From Nostoc edaphicum CCNP1411 (GTDB taxonomy: Bacteria; Cyanobacteriota; Cyanobacteriia; Cyanobacteriales; Nostocaceae), in the NCBI RefSeq assembly GCF_014023275.1, contig NZ_CP054698.1, forward strand, positions 6,471,001 through 6,535,000: a DNA stretch of 64,000 nt. Direction: 5' to 3'. Below, one piece after another: positions 34,310 to 42,606 of this stretch; positions within the stretch are counted from its first letter, which is position 1; each line of letters starts with the position of its first letter. Under the pieces are notes generated by a model. It did no database searches and was not told the origin of the DNA. It saw only the letters and a list, made by a program, of their open reading frames with translations. Made by a program: the position numbers and the translations under genes.

Positions 34310-34972
34310 CTATTGTGGCAACAAGTCTTCTAAAGCCGCTCCGACGACTCGGTGATCCTCATCCTGTCTGAGTTGGTTCAGGGCTGCTTTGGCTTCCGGC
34401 TCATCAAATCGTTTGAGGGCATAGCAAACTCGCACCCGCATCCGCCAAGATTCATCATTCACTAACGTTAGTATTTGGGATAATGCCGCAGTATGTTGGC
34501 TAGAATCAGCTAGTAAGCCGAGTCCATCAACAGAGGATTCCTGGACTGTGAAATCTTCATCTTTTAAACCCTGAACGCAGATATCAAATAGTTCTTCAGG
34601 ACAATCCATTTCAGCGATCGCAGCCAAAATGCTCCGCCGCACTAACCAATGGTCATCCTGATAAAATGCCAGAACTAGATGAGAAACTGCGACTCTACCA
34701 AATAGCGATAAAGAATTTGCCGCTTCAGCCCGCACGTTGGGGGTATCGTCGAATTTCATAATTTGCATCAAAGCCGCAAAAGATTCCGCTGATTGTTGAT
34801 TACCCAAACCCCTGGCGACAAAAGAACGCACCAAAAATTCTGAGTCATGAAGTTTACTCGTTAGCAGAGGAACTGCAACTTCTGATTCATAATCATCAAG
34901 GGCTGCGATCGCCTTCAAACGATAGTGAAAATCTGGGTTCTTCAGTTCAGTTTGGATTTTATGGATTTCCAT
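34310..34972 (-). CDS. HEAT-repeat bilin lyase/chaperone (CpeZ/NblB-like)
   Basis: This 220-residue all-helical protein is built of about six HEAT/PBS-lyase repeats (RLKAIAALDDYESEVAVPLL, VRAEAANSLSLFG, VRRSILAAIAEM, VQESSVDGLGLLAD, MRVRVCYALKRF). Short proteins of this E/F-type class include CpeZ, a chaperone for phycoerythrin beta-subunit chromophorylation, CpeF and the phycobilisome-degradation factor NblB. Length and the phycoerythrin context favour CpeZ or a relative, but NblB cannot be ruled out. It is divergent from the phycobiliprotein-like gene at 35158. Confidence 0.75.
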   Translation of the reverse strand: MEIHKIQTELKNPDFHYRLKAIAALDDYESEVAVPLLTSKLHDSEFLVRSFVARGLGNQQSAESFAALMQIMKFDDTPNVRAEAANSLSLFGRVAVSHLVLAFYQDDHWLVRRSILAAIAEMDCPEELFDICVQGLKDEDFTVQESSVDGLGLLADSSQHTAALSQILTLVNDESWRMRVRVCYALKRFDEPEAKAALNQLRQDEDHRVVGAALEDLLPQ

Positions 34973-34995
34973 AGGTGCATTTGGTAGAGCTATTC

Positions 34996-35145
34996 TTTAT
35001 TTTAGGGCATGGGGCATTGGGCATAGGGCATTGGAAAAGAAGAGGCAGAAGTTCTTTAATTTTGAATTTTGAATTAATTTGTCCCCCTTGTCCCCATGCC
35101 CCATTCCCCATGCCCAATGCCCCATGCCCAATGCCCAATGCCCTA
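34996..35145. repeat. Heptamer repeats GGGCATT / AATGCCC
   Basis: Blocks of GGGCATT on the left (34996-35034) and CCCAATG/CCCCATG on the right (35096-35145) can pair as a long inverted repeat around an AT-rich centre. They extend an open frame upstream of the phycobiliprotein-like gene but are not coding. Confidence 0.75.
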
Positions 35146-35157
35146 TCCCCTAAACCA

Positions 35158-35739
35158 ATGACTCAATTAAGCGAAACCGTCAAAGAATTAATAGCCAAAG
35201 CTAGAATTGTCAGCTTTACTGAGTGGGAACAGTCCCATCCAAAACCAGCAATTGCCATATTCCAAGCTGCGGATGATGCTTTTCGCTACCTGGACGATGA
35301 AGATTTATCGCAGATTAAAACCTTGTCACCGGATAATTCTGAGTTGATTCCTGTTGCTCAATTGTTACGCGATCGCGCAGCCGAAATCGTTGATGAAGCA
35401 AGAGTTCAGGTTTTGGCGACTTATCCCGAAATTATCCAGCCTGGAGGCGGTCTTTATCCACCTGAACGCGCTCAAGCTTGCTGGCGAGACTTTTGGCATT
35501 TTCTCCGCTGTATTACATACAGCATCGCAGGTGGCCACACTGAGTATACAAATCCCACAGGACTGCACTATATGAACTTGCTTTATCAGGAATTACAAGT
35601 TCCATTGGATGCAATGCTTTTAGGCTTAAAAAGCATCAAGACTGCTAGTTTGAAACGCTGCCAAGCCAATCAGCAGCAAACTCTTGCTCCCTATTTTGAT
35701 CATTTAATCAGCCAACTGGCTACTTTCCAAATTCGATAA
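35158..35739 (+). CDS. Phycobiliprotein-like protein (globin-fold), unassigned
   Basis: The ATG at 35158 (TQLSETVKELIAKARIVSF) is taken as start because everything upstream in frame is heptamer repeat. The 193-residue protein resembles phycobiliprotein subunits over its second half: Cys108-x-Arg110-Asp111 in ACWRDFWHFLRCITYSIAGG matches the Cys84/Arg86/Asp87 bilin site. LHYMNLLYQELQVPLDAML then GLKSIK matches the following G and H helices. The N-terminal half is divergent, and it is longer than CpeA or CpeB (164-184). It may be a bilin carrier, an assembly factor or a minor phycobilisome subunit. Confidence 0.7.
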   Translation: MTQLSETVKELIAKARIVSFTEWEQSHPKPAIAIFQAADDAFRYLDDEDLSQIKTLSPDNSELIPVAQLLRDRAAEIVDEARVQVLATYPEIIQPGGGLYPPERAQACWRDFWHFLRCITYSIAGGHTEYTNPTGLHYMNLLYQELQVPLDAMLLGLKSIKTASLKRCQANQQQTLAPYFDHLISQLATFQIR

Positions 35740-36186
35740 GTTAAGTGGGCGTGAATAATTAAAGGTTTGTAGTCAGAGCTTCAGTTCTTACTAGGAGACA
35801 ATTTTAATTAATTTTACATTGCGTAATATAGTTTGATTTATTCTTGCCCACTTATTGAGATAAACTTCTGTGACTCAGCACGATTAATACTTTTGCTCAA
35901 GGGGACGACACAATACCATCACTTGTATCCCAATCGCAAATCAAATGCTAAAAAAAAGCTAAATTTTCTCTAAAAGTATCATCTGGCTTCACAAATTTTA
36001 ATAAATATGGTTTCGGCATCGTATCACAATATGTAAAAGCAAACGGTGCAAAAACTTAAAATCATCAAGACTAATAAGGATTTAAAGTCTCTATTTCGTC
36101 TCCTTTGTCAGACTGATGTAAAGTTTTTTAACATCTGCTGAATATCCTTCTCATAAAATTTAGTTGTTAACTGGGAGATAGTTTGA
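35740..36186. promoter_or_regulatory. cpeC upstream region
   Basis: This 447-bp gap contains a dispersed repeat with GTGAATAATTAAAGGTTTGT at about 35749-35772; its partner TTTGATTTATTCTTGCCCA is at about 35833-35851 and the family recurs at 55830-55977. The rest is AT-rich leader. A GGGAG nine bases before the cpeC ATG serves as ribosome binding site. I looked for the CcaR G-box (CTTTnCnATTT) known upstream of cpeC in N. punctiforme and found no convincing copy. Confidence 0.5.
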
Positions 36187-37050
36187 ATGGCTTTTGGACC
36201 AGCATCACGATTAGGGGTCGCACTGTTTGAAGACACCGATCCCATTGATCTGTGGCCAAGTCGCTCTAATGAGGAAGTTGAAACCGTAATTAGATCAGTC
36301 TACAAGCAAGTTCTAGGCAACGCTTATGTAATGGAGAGTGAGCGGCTTTCCGTTCCTGAATCCCAACTCAAACGGGGTAACATTAGCGTTCGTGAGTTTG
36401 TGCGTCAAGTTGGGAAGTCGGAACTTTACCGTTCACGCTTTTTTGATAGCGCACCCCGCTATCGAGCGATCGAATTAAATTTCAGGCATTTCCTTGGTCG
36501 TGCGCCATTGGATCTGGAAGAAACGCGTACACACAGCACTATTCTGGATACAAAGGGCTTTGAAGCTGAGATTGATTCATATCTAGACAGCGACGAATAC
36601 CAAGAAACCTTCGGGGAAAACATTGTGCCTTATATTCGAGGCTATAAAACCGAAGCTATTCAGAGTTTGGTTCAGTTTACTCACTTGTTCCAACTGGTAC
36701 GTGGTTCCTCTAGCAGCAGCCTGAAAGGTGACTTAGCTGGCAAACAACCAAAATTGAACAGTTTGCTAATTCAAAGCACGCCTACCCCCGTAATTTCACC
36801 AGCTAGCAAGGGTGCTGCATTCCGCAACCCGACATCTACTCCTCGCACTCGTCAAGGTGTGGGATCTGGTGACAACGGTAGGGTCTACCGGGTTGAAGTC
36901 ACTGGCTACAAGGCAAATGTGGTAAATAACATTTCCAAGTTTCGCCGCAGTAACCAGGTCTTTTTCGTGCCATACAATCAGCTTTCACAAGAGTATCAGC
37001 GAATTCACAAGCAGGGCGGTGTGATCGCCAGTGTTACTCCTGTCAACTAG
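36187..37050 (+). CDS. cpeC: Phycoerythrin-associated rod linker CpeC
   Basis: CpeC joins phycoerythrin hexamers in phycobilisome rods. The 287-residue protein has a Pfam00427 linker domain (about 18-160; [61 protein letters not shown]), a Ser/Thr/Pro-rich spacer, and a C-terminal CpcD domain (about 232-287; VYRVEVTGYKANVVNNI to GGVIASVTPVN). It is first of the cpe genes in Fremyella order, but here 1.15 kb of repeats separates it from cpeD, so co-transcription is not assured. Confidence 0.93.
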   Translation: MAFGPASRLGVALFEDTDPIDLWPSRSNEEVETVIRSVYKQVLGNAYVMESERLSVPESQLKRGNISVREFVRQVGKSELYRSRFFDSAPRYRAIELNFRHFLGRAPLDLEETRTHSTILDTKGFEAEIDSYLDSDEYQETFGENIVPYIRGYKTEAIQSLVQFTHLFQLVRGSSSSSLKGDLAGKQPKLNSLLIQSTPTPVISPASKGAAFRNPTSTPRTRQGVGSGDNGRVYRVEVTGYKANVVNNISKFRRSNQVFFVPYNQLSQEYQRIHKQGGVIASVTPVN

Positions 37051-37291
37051 AGAATAGAAATTGGGGATTAAAGCGTAGGGATTATTTGAAAAGTGTTTCG
37101 CTGTGACTTTAGGTACTTTTCGATCCCCCCTAACCCCCTTCAAAAAGCTACCGTGTATACACATCTTGGTAATGAAGCCCAAACCCTGGATTTACCCCCC
37201 TTAGTCCCCCCTTGCCAAGCTACGGTGTACACACAAGTCTGATAACCTTATCCCATATCGTTCTGATCCCCCCTAACCCCCCTTAAAAAGG

Positions 37292-37504
37292 GCTACGGTG
37301 TATACACAAGTCCTAAAAACCTAGCTTGATAAGACTTTCCTCGTTCCCAGTCTCCGACTGGGAATGTATTCATTGAGTCTCTGACTCAATGCCAGATTGG
37401 AGGCAGAGCCTCAACGAGGAGCATTCCCATGCAGAGCATGGGAACAAGATAAACGAGAGAACAATGAAAAATCAAACTTTTTTGACTTGTGTATACACCG
37501 TAGC
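37292..37504. mobile_element. MITE-like element A, copy 2 (inverted)
   Basis: This copy of 213 bp is bounded by GCTACGGTG plus TATACACAAGTC and GACTTGTGTA plus TACACCGTAGC. The inside matches copy 1 (2125-2358) read in the other direction, including CTAGCTTGATAAGACTTTCC, the GGGAATG/CATTCCC stems and GAGGCAGAGCCTC. Differences are scattered point changes and a few short indels. Confidence 0.75.
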
Positions 37505-37863
37505 TTAAAAAGGGGGGGAAGCCGGAATCAAAGTCCCCCTTTTTAAGGGGGATTTAGGGGGATCAAACCACATTTTGCACTCAGCATAGAGATGTGTGTA
37601 CACCGTAGCCTTGCTAAGGGAGGAAATATCCGGTTCTCCCCCTTAGCAAGGGGGAGTTAGAGGGGGTGAAAAGGACTTGTGCATACACCGTAGCTTCAAA
37701 AGGGGGGAACCGGAATCAAACTCCCCCAATTGATCAGGGGATTTAGGGAATCAAAAATTTTTGATCCTGACAAGAGGACTTTTCAAACATCCTTTTAGGG
37801 ATTGGGAAATAATTTTCACCATACTCAATCTCCAGTCTTTAACTCCTAGTGTTGATAGTTACC

Positions 37864-37983
37864 ATGACTTACGCAAAACTTACGTGCTCTGGGGCAATAG
37901 CCTGCAAAAAGCCGTTTTACGTCTATATGAATTGCCCCTACCTAAAAATCAGTCAGGGTTTTGGCTATTGTTTGCGTAAGTCC
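37864..37983. repeat. GACTTACGCAAA inverted-end repeat
   Basis: The ends ATGACTTACGCAAAA and TTTGCGTAAGTCCTGA are inverted copies around about 95 bp that include GGGGCAATAG and a matching CTATTG. This type of small palindromic element is frequent in Nostoc; a partial copy lies near 27549. Confidence 0.65.
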
Positions 37984-38205
37984 TGATTCATCAACAGTTA
38001 GCTCAAGCGATCGCTGATCTGGGGTTTGATCGATTCTGCCGTCAGTTGTCATATACGAAGATATTTAACACACTTTCACAAACTAAAGTTTTACAAAAGC
38101 TGGTCAGTAGCAAAAATAACTGACAACTGATAGGAAAATCTACCTGTATCAGGGGTAGGATGCTCAGAAATTTCATTTAATTAACGTTTTTAAGGAGATA
38201 CTTCA

Positions 38206-38964
38206 ATGTCACTTTGGGCTATTGATTCACCGAGAGTTGAACTGCGTCCGAACACCAGCGAAAGTGAATTACAAACACTGATTCGGGCAGTTTACAAACA
38301 GGTTTTGGGCAATGCTCACTTGTTGGAAAGTGAGCGACTAGCCACTGCTGAATCGCAATTGCGCGATCGCAAAATCAACGTCCGCGAATTCGTCAACAGT
38401 GTTGCGAAATCAGAACTTTATCAATCCCTGTTTTTCAACTCTTCTTCCCAATATCGGTTCATTGAACTGAACTTCAAACATCTGCTAGGACGTCCTCCTG
38501 CCGATCAGGCAGAAATTGCCGAACACGTCCGCATCTATAACGAACAAGGCTATGATGCTGAGATCGAATCCTATATCGATAGCTACGAATATCAGCAGAA
38601 TTTTGGCGAGAATATTGTTCCTTATGTTCGCAGCACAAGCTCCCAAATCGGAATTAAGAATGTTACCTTTAACCGCACCTTTACCTTACTCAGAGGGGTA
38701 GCTAGCAGCGATAGCGATCGCAAAGCCAAACTGATCAGCGATGTCGGTTCCAATTTACCCACATCCATCAAGGCTCCTGCGGCTGGTTCTAGTGTAAGCA
38801 GTACCGACAAACGCTTCTTGATTAAGGTAGTCAAAGGTTCCGCTAATCTCCGTACTCGTCTGGGCAACCTCGAATATGTAGTTAACTACAACCAACTGTC
38901 TGGACAAGTGCAAAACATTCATCGGACAGGCGGCAAAATCATCAGTATCACTGAAGTTGCTTAA
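38206..38964 (+). CDS. cpeD: Phycoerythrin-associated rod linker CpeD
   Basis: This is a 252-residue rod linker with a Pfam00427 domain (about 15-150; [59 protein letters not shown]) and a C-terminal CpcD domain (about 195-252; FLIKVVKGSANLRTRL to GGKIISITEVA). Order and size match CpeD, the second linker of the Fremyella cpeCDESTR operon. A strong AAGGAGA eight bases before the ATG supports the start. The gene for the third linker, cpeE, does not follow; instead a 240-bp stretch of short tandem repeats leads to cpeS. Confidence 0.9.
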   Translation: MSLWAIDSPRVELRPNTSESELQTLIRAVYKQVLGNAHLLESERLATAESQLRDRKINVREFVNSVAKSELYQSLFFNSSSQYRFIELNFKHLLGRPPADQAEIAEHVRIYNEQGYDAEIESYIDSYEYQQNFGENIVPYVRSTSSQIGIKNVTFNRTFTLLRGVASSDSDRKAKLISDVGSNLPTSIKAPAAGSSVSSTDKRFLIKVVKGSANLRTRLGNLEYVVNYNQLSGQVQNIHRTGGKIISITEVA

Positions 38965-38967
38965 CTA

Positions 38968-39120
38968 GGGGACTGGGGACTGGGGAGTGGGGACTGGGGA
39001 CTGGGGACTGGGGAAATAATAACTCCCCACTCCAAACTCCAAACTCCAAACTCCCCACTCAGCACTCAGCACTCAGCACTCAGCACTAACTCAGCACTCC
39101 TAACTCAGCACTCAGCACTA
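38968..39120. repeat. Heptameric tandem repeats in the place of cpeE
   Basis: Successive runs of GGGGACT (38968-39014), CCAAACT/CCCCACT (39022-39060) and CACTCAG (39057-39118) lie between cpeD and cpeS. These are classical STRR heptamers of heterocystous cyanobacteria. Confidence 0.9.
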
Positions 39121-39204
39121 TTGGCTAGTATATAGACAGGGAGAATAACTTTTTAGCCAAGATACATCTTGGATTTTAAGCTACTTTTTAAGATTGTTTT
39201 TCTA

Positions 39205-39741
39205 ATGGAAATTACTGAATTCTTTGAACTTTCAATTGGACGATGGCGATCGCAGCGTAGCGGTCATCATTTAGCATTCGCCCACTTTGAACAAGTCCTG
39301 TCTGACATTGACATTGAATCTCTATCCACCGATGATCCGGCAGTGTTAGCAATTTGTCAATTGTATGACACTGACCCCGCCAGTATCACCCACCCCTTTC
39401 GGATGACTTGGAAAGGTGAGTCAGACTGGGATGATAAACCCATTTCTGGTAGTACTGTGCTGGTGCCAATTCCTGATGCCGCAAATTCTTCTAGAGGAAA
39501 ACTTCTGCGGGATAAGGGATACGCTGAAACAATCTCAGCAGTGGCTAAATATCATCTGAGTGACGATGGGATTTTTACCCTGCTGACAGAATATGAACTT
39601 GCTGCTGCTGAAGAAAAAATTTGGTTTGCTACTCCAAATCTGCGATTTCGGGTAGCGACAATTAAAACCAGTGATGGTAAAGGCGTTACAACAGCTTCCT
39701 TTTCTTCAGAAATTCGTTCTTTGTCAAATTCAATCAGTTAG
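39205..39741 (+). CDS. cpeS: Phycoerythrobilin lyase CpeS
   Basis: This CpcS/CpeS-family lyase is expected to attach phycoerythrobilin to Cys82 (consensus numbering) of phycoerythrin beta. The ATG at 39205 (EITEFFELSIGRWRSQRSGH) is the normal family start; the in-frame TTG 12 codons upstream is unlikely. The 178 residues include the AICQLYDTDP, RMTWKGESDW, GKLLRDKGYAE, YHLSDDGIFTLLTEYE and IWFATPNLRFRVATIK motifs. It lies between cpeD and cpeT, 58 bp before cpeT, as in the Fremyella operon. Confidence 0.88.
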   Translation: MEITEFFELSIGRWRSQRSGHHLAFAHFEQVLSDIDIESLSTDDPAVLAICQLYDTDPASITHPFRMTWKGESDWDDKPISGSTVLVPIPDAANSSRGKLLRDKGYAETISAVAKYHLSDDGIFTLLTEYELAAAEEKIWFATPNLRFRVATIKTSDGKGVTTASFSSEIRSLSNSIS

Positions 39742-39799
39742 CAAATATCAGGTTAAAACATAAAAGGAATCATCTAGTTTTGTCACTCTGAGGTTGAAT

Positions 39800-40429
39800 A
39801 TGACGATAGCGCCCAGTGAATCTAGTACCAACGCTAGCGATTTGCTCACCTTAGCCTCTTGGATGGCGGGAGATTTTAGCAACTACAAGCAATCTTTTGC
39901 AAGTCCGCAACTTTACGCCCACATTCACATTTTTTTTCGTCCTTTACCGATAGAGTTTTTTTCTGCTATCGGTTTTTATTCTGAACAAGCGTATGACCAC
40001 GATTTATGGACACCCTATCGTCAGGGAGTACATAAACTAGTCGATTTGGGCGATCGCATTTATATCGAAAATTACAGCTTGAAAGATCCTATGCTTTATG
40101 CAGGTGCAGCTCGTGAATTAGATATCCTCAAAACCATCACCCCAGAGAGCATTGAACGGCGTTATAACTGTTCAATGGTTTTTCAACGAGAAGGTGAAAT
40201 ATTTCGAGGCAGTGTGGAACCAGGCAATCAATGTCTGATTAAGCGTAATGGATGCCAGACATATCTTGTCAGCGAAGTAGAAATGACCGAGCGTACTTGG
40301 ATAAGTCTAGATAAAGGTATGGATATTGAAACCCACAAGCAAATATGGGGATCAACTGCTGGGCCATTGCGGTTTGAAAAACGAGAAAGTTTTGCTGATG
40401 AATTACGTGCGGTGAGCGCATTATGTTGA
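39800..40429 (+). CDS. cpeT: Phycobilin lyase CpeT
   Basis: This CpcT/CpeT-family lyase, or lyase-like chaperone, is for the beta-Cys165-type site of phycoerythrin. The ATG at 39800 is used (GAGG six bases upstream); the TTG two codons earlier is not needed. The 209-residue protein has LLTLASWMAGDFSNYKQSFA, YAHIHIFFRPLP, FYSEQAYDHDLWTPYRQGVH, NCSMVFQREGEIFRGSVEPG and ERTWISLDKGMD, all typical. Its end overlaps the cpeR start by 7 bp. Confidence 0.9.
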   Translation: MTIAPSESSTNASDLLTLASWMAGDFSNYKQSFASPQLYAHIHIFFRPLPIEFFSAIGFYSEQAYDHDLWTPYRQGVHKLVDLGDRIYIENYSLKDPMLYAGAARELDILKTITPESIERRYNCSMVFQREGEIFRGSVEPGNQCLIKRNGCQTYLVSEVEMTERTWISLDKGMDIETHKQIWGSTAGPLRFEKRESFADELRAVSALC

Positions 40430-40761
40430 TTCAGCTTGAATCTATTAAAGCTAAAATGTTACCACCACAGGCTGAAAAAAAGATGCGCTGCTGGATTCGC
40501 AGCCGCCACTTGATTTGTTCGGGTAACTTTTTTATATTCGAGACATTAGAATATACAACGATTGAGAGATTCTCTCAATGTGTTGCTTCTTTAGGAGGAA
40601 CAGTAATATCCGTTGACTCCGTTAATAAAATTTGGATGGGCGATCATCGCCAAGTTATTTTATATCAGGCAAAAGCTAGTTTACATACACCTCATCATAC
40701 TTTGAAACAATACTGGATAAAATACGGTGGTTTCTACACTAAATTTGATGAGCGGGTTTAA
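40423..40761 (+). CDS. cpeR: Phycoerythrin gene activator CpeR
   Basis: CpeR is a small activator needed for expression of cpeBA and other phycoerythrin genes in Fremyella and N. punctiforme. The product is 112 residues from the ATG that overlaps cpeT, or 101 from an internal ATG at 40456 (LPPQAEKKMRCWIRSRHLIC). It includes FFIFETLEYTTIERFSQCVA, NKIWMGDHRQVILYQAKASL and YWIKYGGFYTKFD. The position at the end of the cpeC-D-S-T order confirms the name. Because cpeBA is not in the window, CpeR must act at another locus. Confidence 0.88.
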   Translation: MLIQLESIKAKMLPPQAEKKMRCWIRSRHLICSGNFFIFETLEYTTIERFSQCVASLGGTVISVDSVNKIWMGDHRQVILYQAKASLHTPHHTLKQYWIKYGGFYTKFDERV

Positions 40762-40851
40762 GGGTTACTATCCTGTGGAAATTCTTCTGACAGGCGTGTA
40801 TAATCCAATTCAAAATTAAGTTTTGAATTTTAAATACTCCCCAAGGGGGTT

Positions 40852-40924
40852 GACGGCTAATTGTTAATGTCTAGTTGCTAATTTTTTATCATGATTAGCT
40901 GTTAGTTATTAACAGTTAGCCGTC
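40852..40924. repeat. Inverted repeat downstream of cpeR
   Basis: GACGGCTAA at 40852-40860 and TTAGCCGTC at 40916-40924, with further pairing TGTTAAT-like segments inside, form a long hairpin about 90 bp after the cpeR stop. It may end the cpe transcript. Confidence 0.55.
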
Positions 40925-41120
40925 TCAGTTTGTTAGAAAATGTAACTAAAAAAATCCCCAAAAGTTGATAAGTTAATATCAATAACTAGTAATTAGTAAA
41001 TCTTAAGTAGAGTGTGTTATGGCTTTGCTATTTAGTATTGCCAGCCTACTATAGAAATTTGGCGTTGCATATTTGCGGGATGATTTTGCTAGTTTTGTGG
41101 AATGGGCATCTTGCCATTGG

Positions 41121-41316
41121 TGTCAACTTAACGCGAAACCGCACGTCCGCCAGGGATTGTAAATCCCTGTCTCATAGCTAAAGTCCTCTGAAGAAGACTT
41201 CATAGCACAAAAATTTTCAGTCTACTTCAGTAGATTTGAGCAATTAGTCAGGGATTTACAATCCCTGGCGGGTGAACAACACCCAATCAGTACGCTATTT
41301 TTGGCTTAAGTTGACA
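41121..41316. mobile_element. MITE-like element B, copy 1
   Basis: This 196-bp element has ends TGTCAACTTAA and TTAAGTTGACA. The inside has CCAGGGATTGTAAATCCCTG on one side and CAGGGATTTACAATCCCTGG on the other, plus AGTCTACTTCAGTAGA. The same element occurs inverted at 52523-52724. Flanking sequence (GGGCATCTTGCCATTGG left, GGCATCTTGCCCG right) is also shared, so the duplicated unit is larger than the core. Confidence 0.75.
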
Positions 41317-41455
41317 CCAGTGGCATCTTGCCCGTCCCTTGTATTTCAGGGCGGGCTAGTCGCCCACCCTACAAGAATCATCCCTTGATTCAGCAACGTC
41401 AGAAATTTTATTTTTACTTGATAAATTAGTCAATTATACCCACACTAACTCAACT

Positions 41456-42466
41456 ATGCAGACCTTCATAGACGACGCAACCAGACAACGCCAATATCAA
41501 GCATTTCCCCAAACAGAACCCATCGAACTGTGGAATACTGCTTCAGTTGATGACATTGAAATTGTAATTCGGGCAGTTTATCGGCAAGTATTGGGTAATG
41601 CTTACATTATGGAAAGTGAGCGGCTTGTTGTTCCAGAATCCCAACTCAAGCAAGGGATAATCGATGTTCGTGAGTTTGTACGTCAAATTGCCAAATCAGA
41701 GTTATATCGCTCCAGATTTTTTGATAACGTTTACCGCTATCGGGCAATTGAACTGAACTTCAAGCATTTACTGGGTCGCGCTCCCGATGACTACTCTGAG
41801 ACGGTACTTCACAGCAACATTCTAGACGAGTCGGGTTTTGAGGCGGATATTGATTCTTATCTTGATAGCGACGAGTATCTAAACGCCTTTGGGGATAATA
41901 TAGTGCCATATTATCGGGGTTATAAAACCCAAACTGGCAAAAAGATATTGGAATTTAGCAATATGCTGCAACTGCTGCGGAGTAATTCTAGCAGTGATCA
42001 GAACCTAGCAACAAATAATCAACCTCAACTGGTGCGATCGCTAATTACCAACACTCCTTACGGTAAACTCAAACCCACCGATGTTAGTGCAATACTTGCC
42101 GAAGTATTCAAGCCCAGGCCAGAAACGGCTGCTACTCCAGTTAATAACTTTATTGCCGCTCGCACAGCAGCCGAACAAGGCTTGCGGCAAAAGATTAAAG
42201 AGCAAGAAAGCCAGATTGCAACTTTGCAACAACAACTAGCAGACTTAAGACCCTTTGCCAGCATCGGTGCAACAAAATTTAGTAATAGTTGGCAGACTTC
42301 CAGTTCCGTGACCAGCACAGGCGAATATACATCTTTGCAACAGCAAGCTGACGCCCAAGAAAAACAGATTGCAGCTTTGCAAGAGCAAGTTGCTGATTCT
42401 CGACGGTCTGCCACAATTGGGGAAGCCCGGTTGAATAAGTGGCGCAGTCGCGTTTTTAATGGCTAA
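41456..42466 (+). CDS. CpeC-like phycobilisome linker with duplicated coiled-coil tail
   Basis: This is a 336-residue linker. Its Pfam00427 domain (about 20-160) is very close to that of CpeC in this window (shared NAY(V/I)[34 protein letters not shown]). The C-terminus has no CpcD domain. It carries two copies of a helical segment instead, at about 250-277 ([14 protein letters not shown] then SIGATKFS) and 301-328 ([14 protein letters not shown] then TIGEARLN). No membrane helix is seen, unlike CpcL. It probably caps or tethers phycoerythrin rods; it could be the functional substitute for CpeE. Confidence 0.85.
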   Translation: MQTFIDDATRQRQYQAFPQTEPIELWNTASVDDIEIVIRAVYRQVLGNAYIMESERLVVPESQLKQGIIDVREFVRQIAKSELYRSRFFDNVYRYRAIELNFKHLLGRAPDDYSETVLHSNILDESGFEADIDSYLDSDEYLNAFGDNIVPYYRGYKTQTGKKILEFSNMLQLLRSNSSSDQNLATNNQPQLVRSLITNTPYGKLKPTDVSAILAEVFKPRPETAATPVNNFIAARTAAEQGLRQKIKEQESQIATLQQQLADLRPFASIGATKFSNSWQTSSSVTSTGEYTSLQQQADAQEKQIAALQEQVADSRRSATIGEARLNKWRSRVFNG

Positions 42467-42606
42467 TTTCTCTATTGTTTAGTTCTATCGGGTGGGTTAG
42501 GCAAGCTTAACTCACCCTAATTTAATTTCCTGATGTTTTCCAAGTCAGTTTGAAACAATAAATAGTCAAGAAGTGTCTTAATTATTGTTTGAATAAGCTT
42601 GCAATT

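Larger units (their letters stand above)
37051..38205. other. Repeat-filled cpeC-cpeD spacer
   Basis: These 1155 bp are almost entirely repeats. They contain five further copies of the GTGTACAC end repeat (37147-37167, 37219-37239, 37591-37609, 37674-37694 and those of the element at 37292-37504), C-rich CCCCCTTAA/TTAAGGGGG modules and a GACTTACGCAAA...TTTGCGTAAGTC element (37864-37983). The open frame at 37761-37979 lies in this last element and is not a gene. The last 150 bp hold the cpeD leader with AAGGAGA before the ATG. Confidence 0.75.

Noticed and set aside
35740..36186. CcaR-type G-box upstream of cpeC
   Set aside because: Only partial matches to CTTTnCnATTT were found, none as a direct repeat.
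37761..37979. 72-residue plus-strand ORF between cpeC and cpeD
   Set aside because: It lies within a GACTTACGCAAA palindromic repeat.
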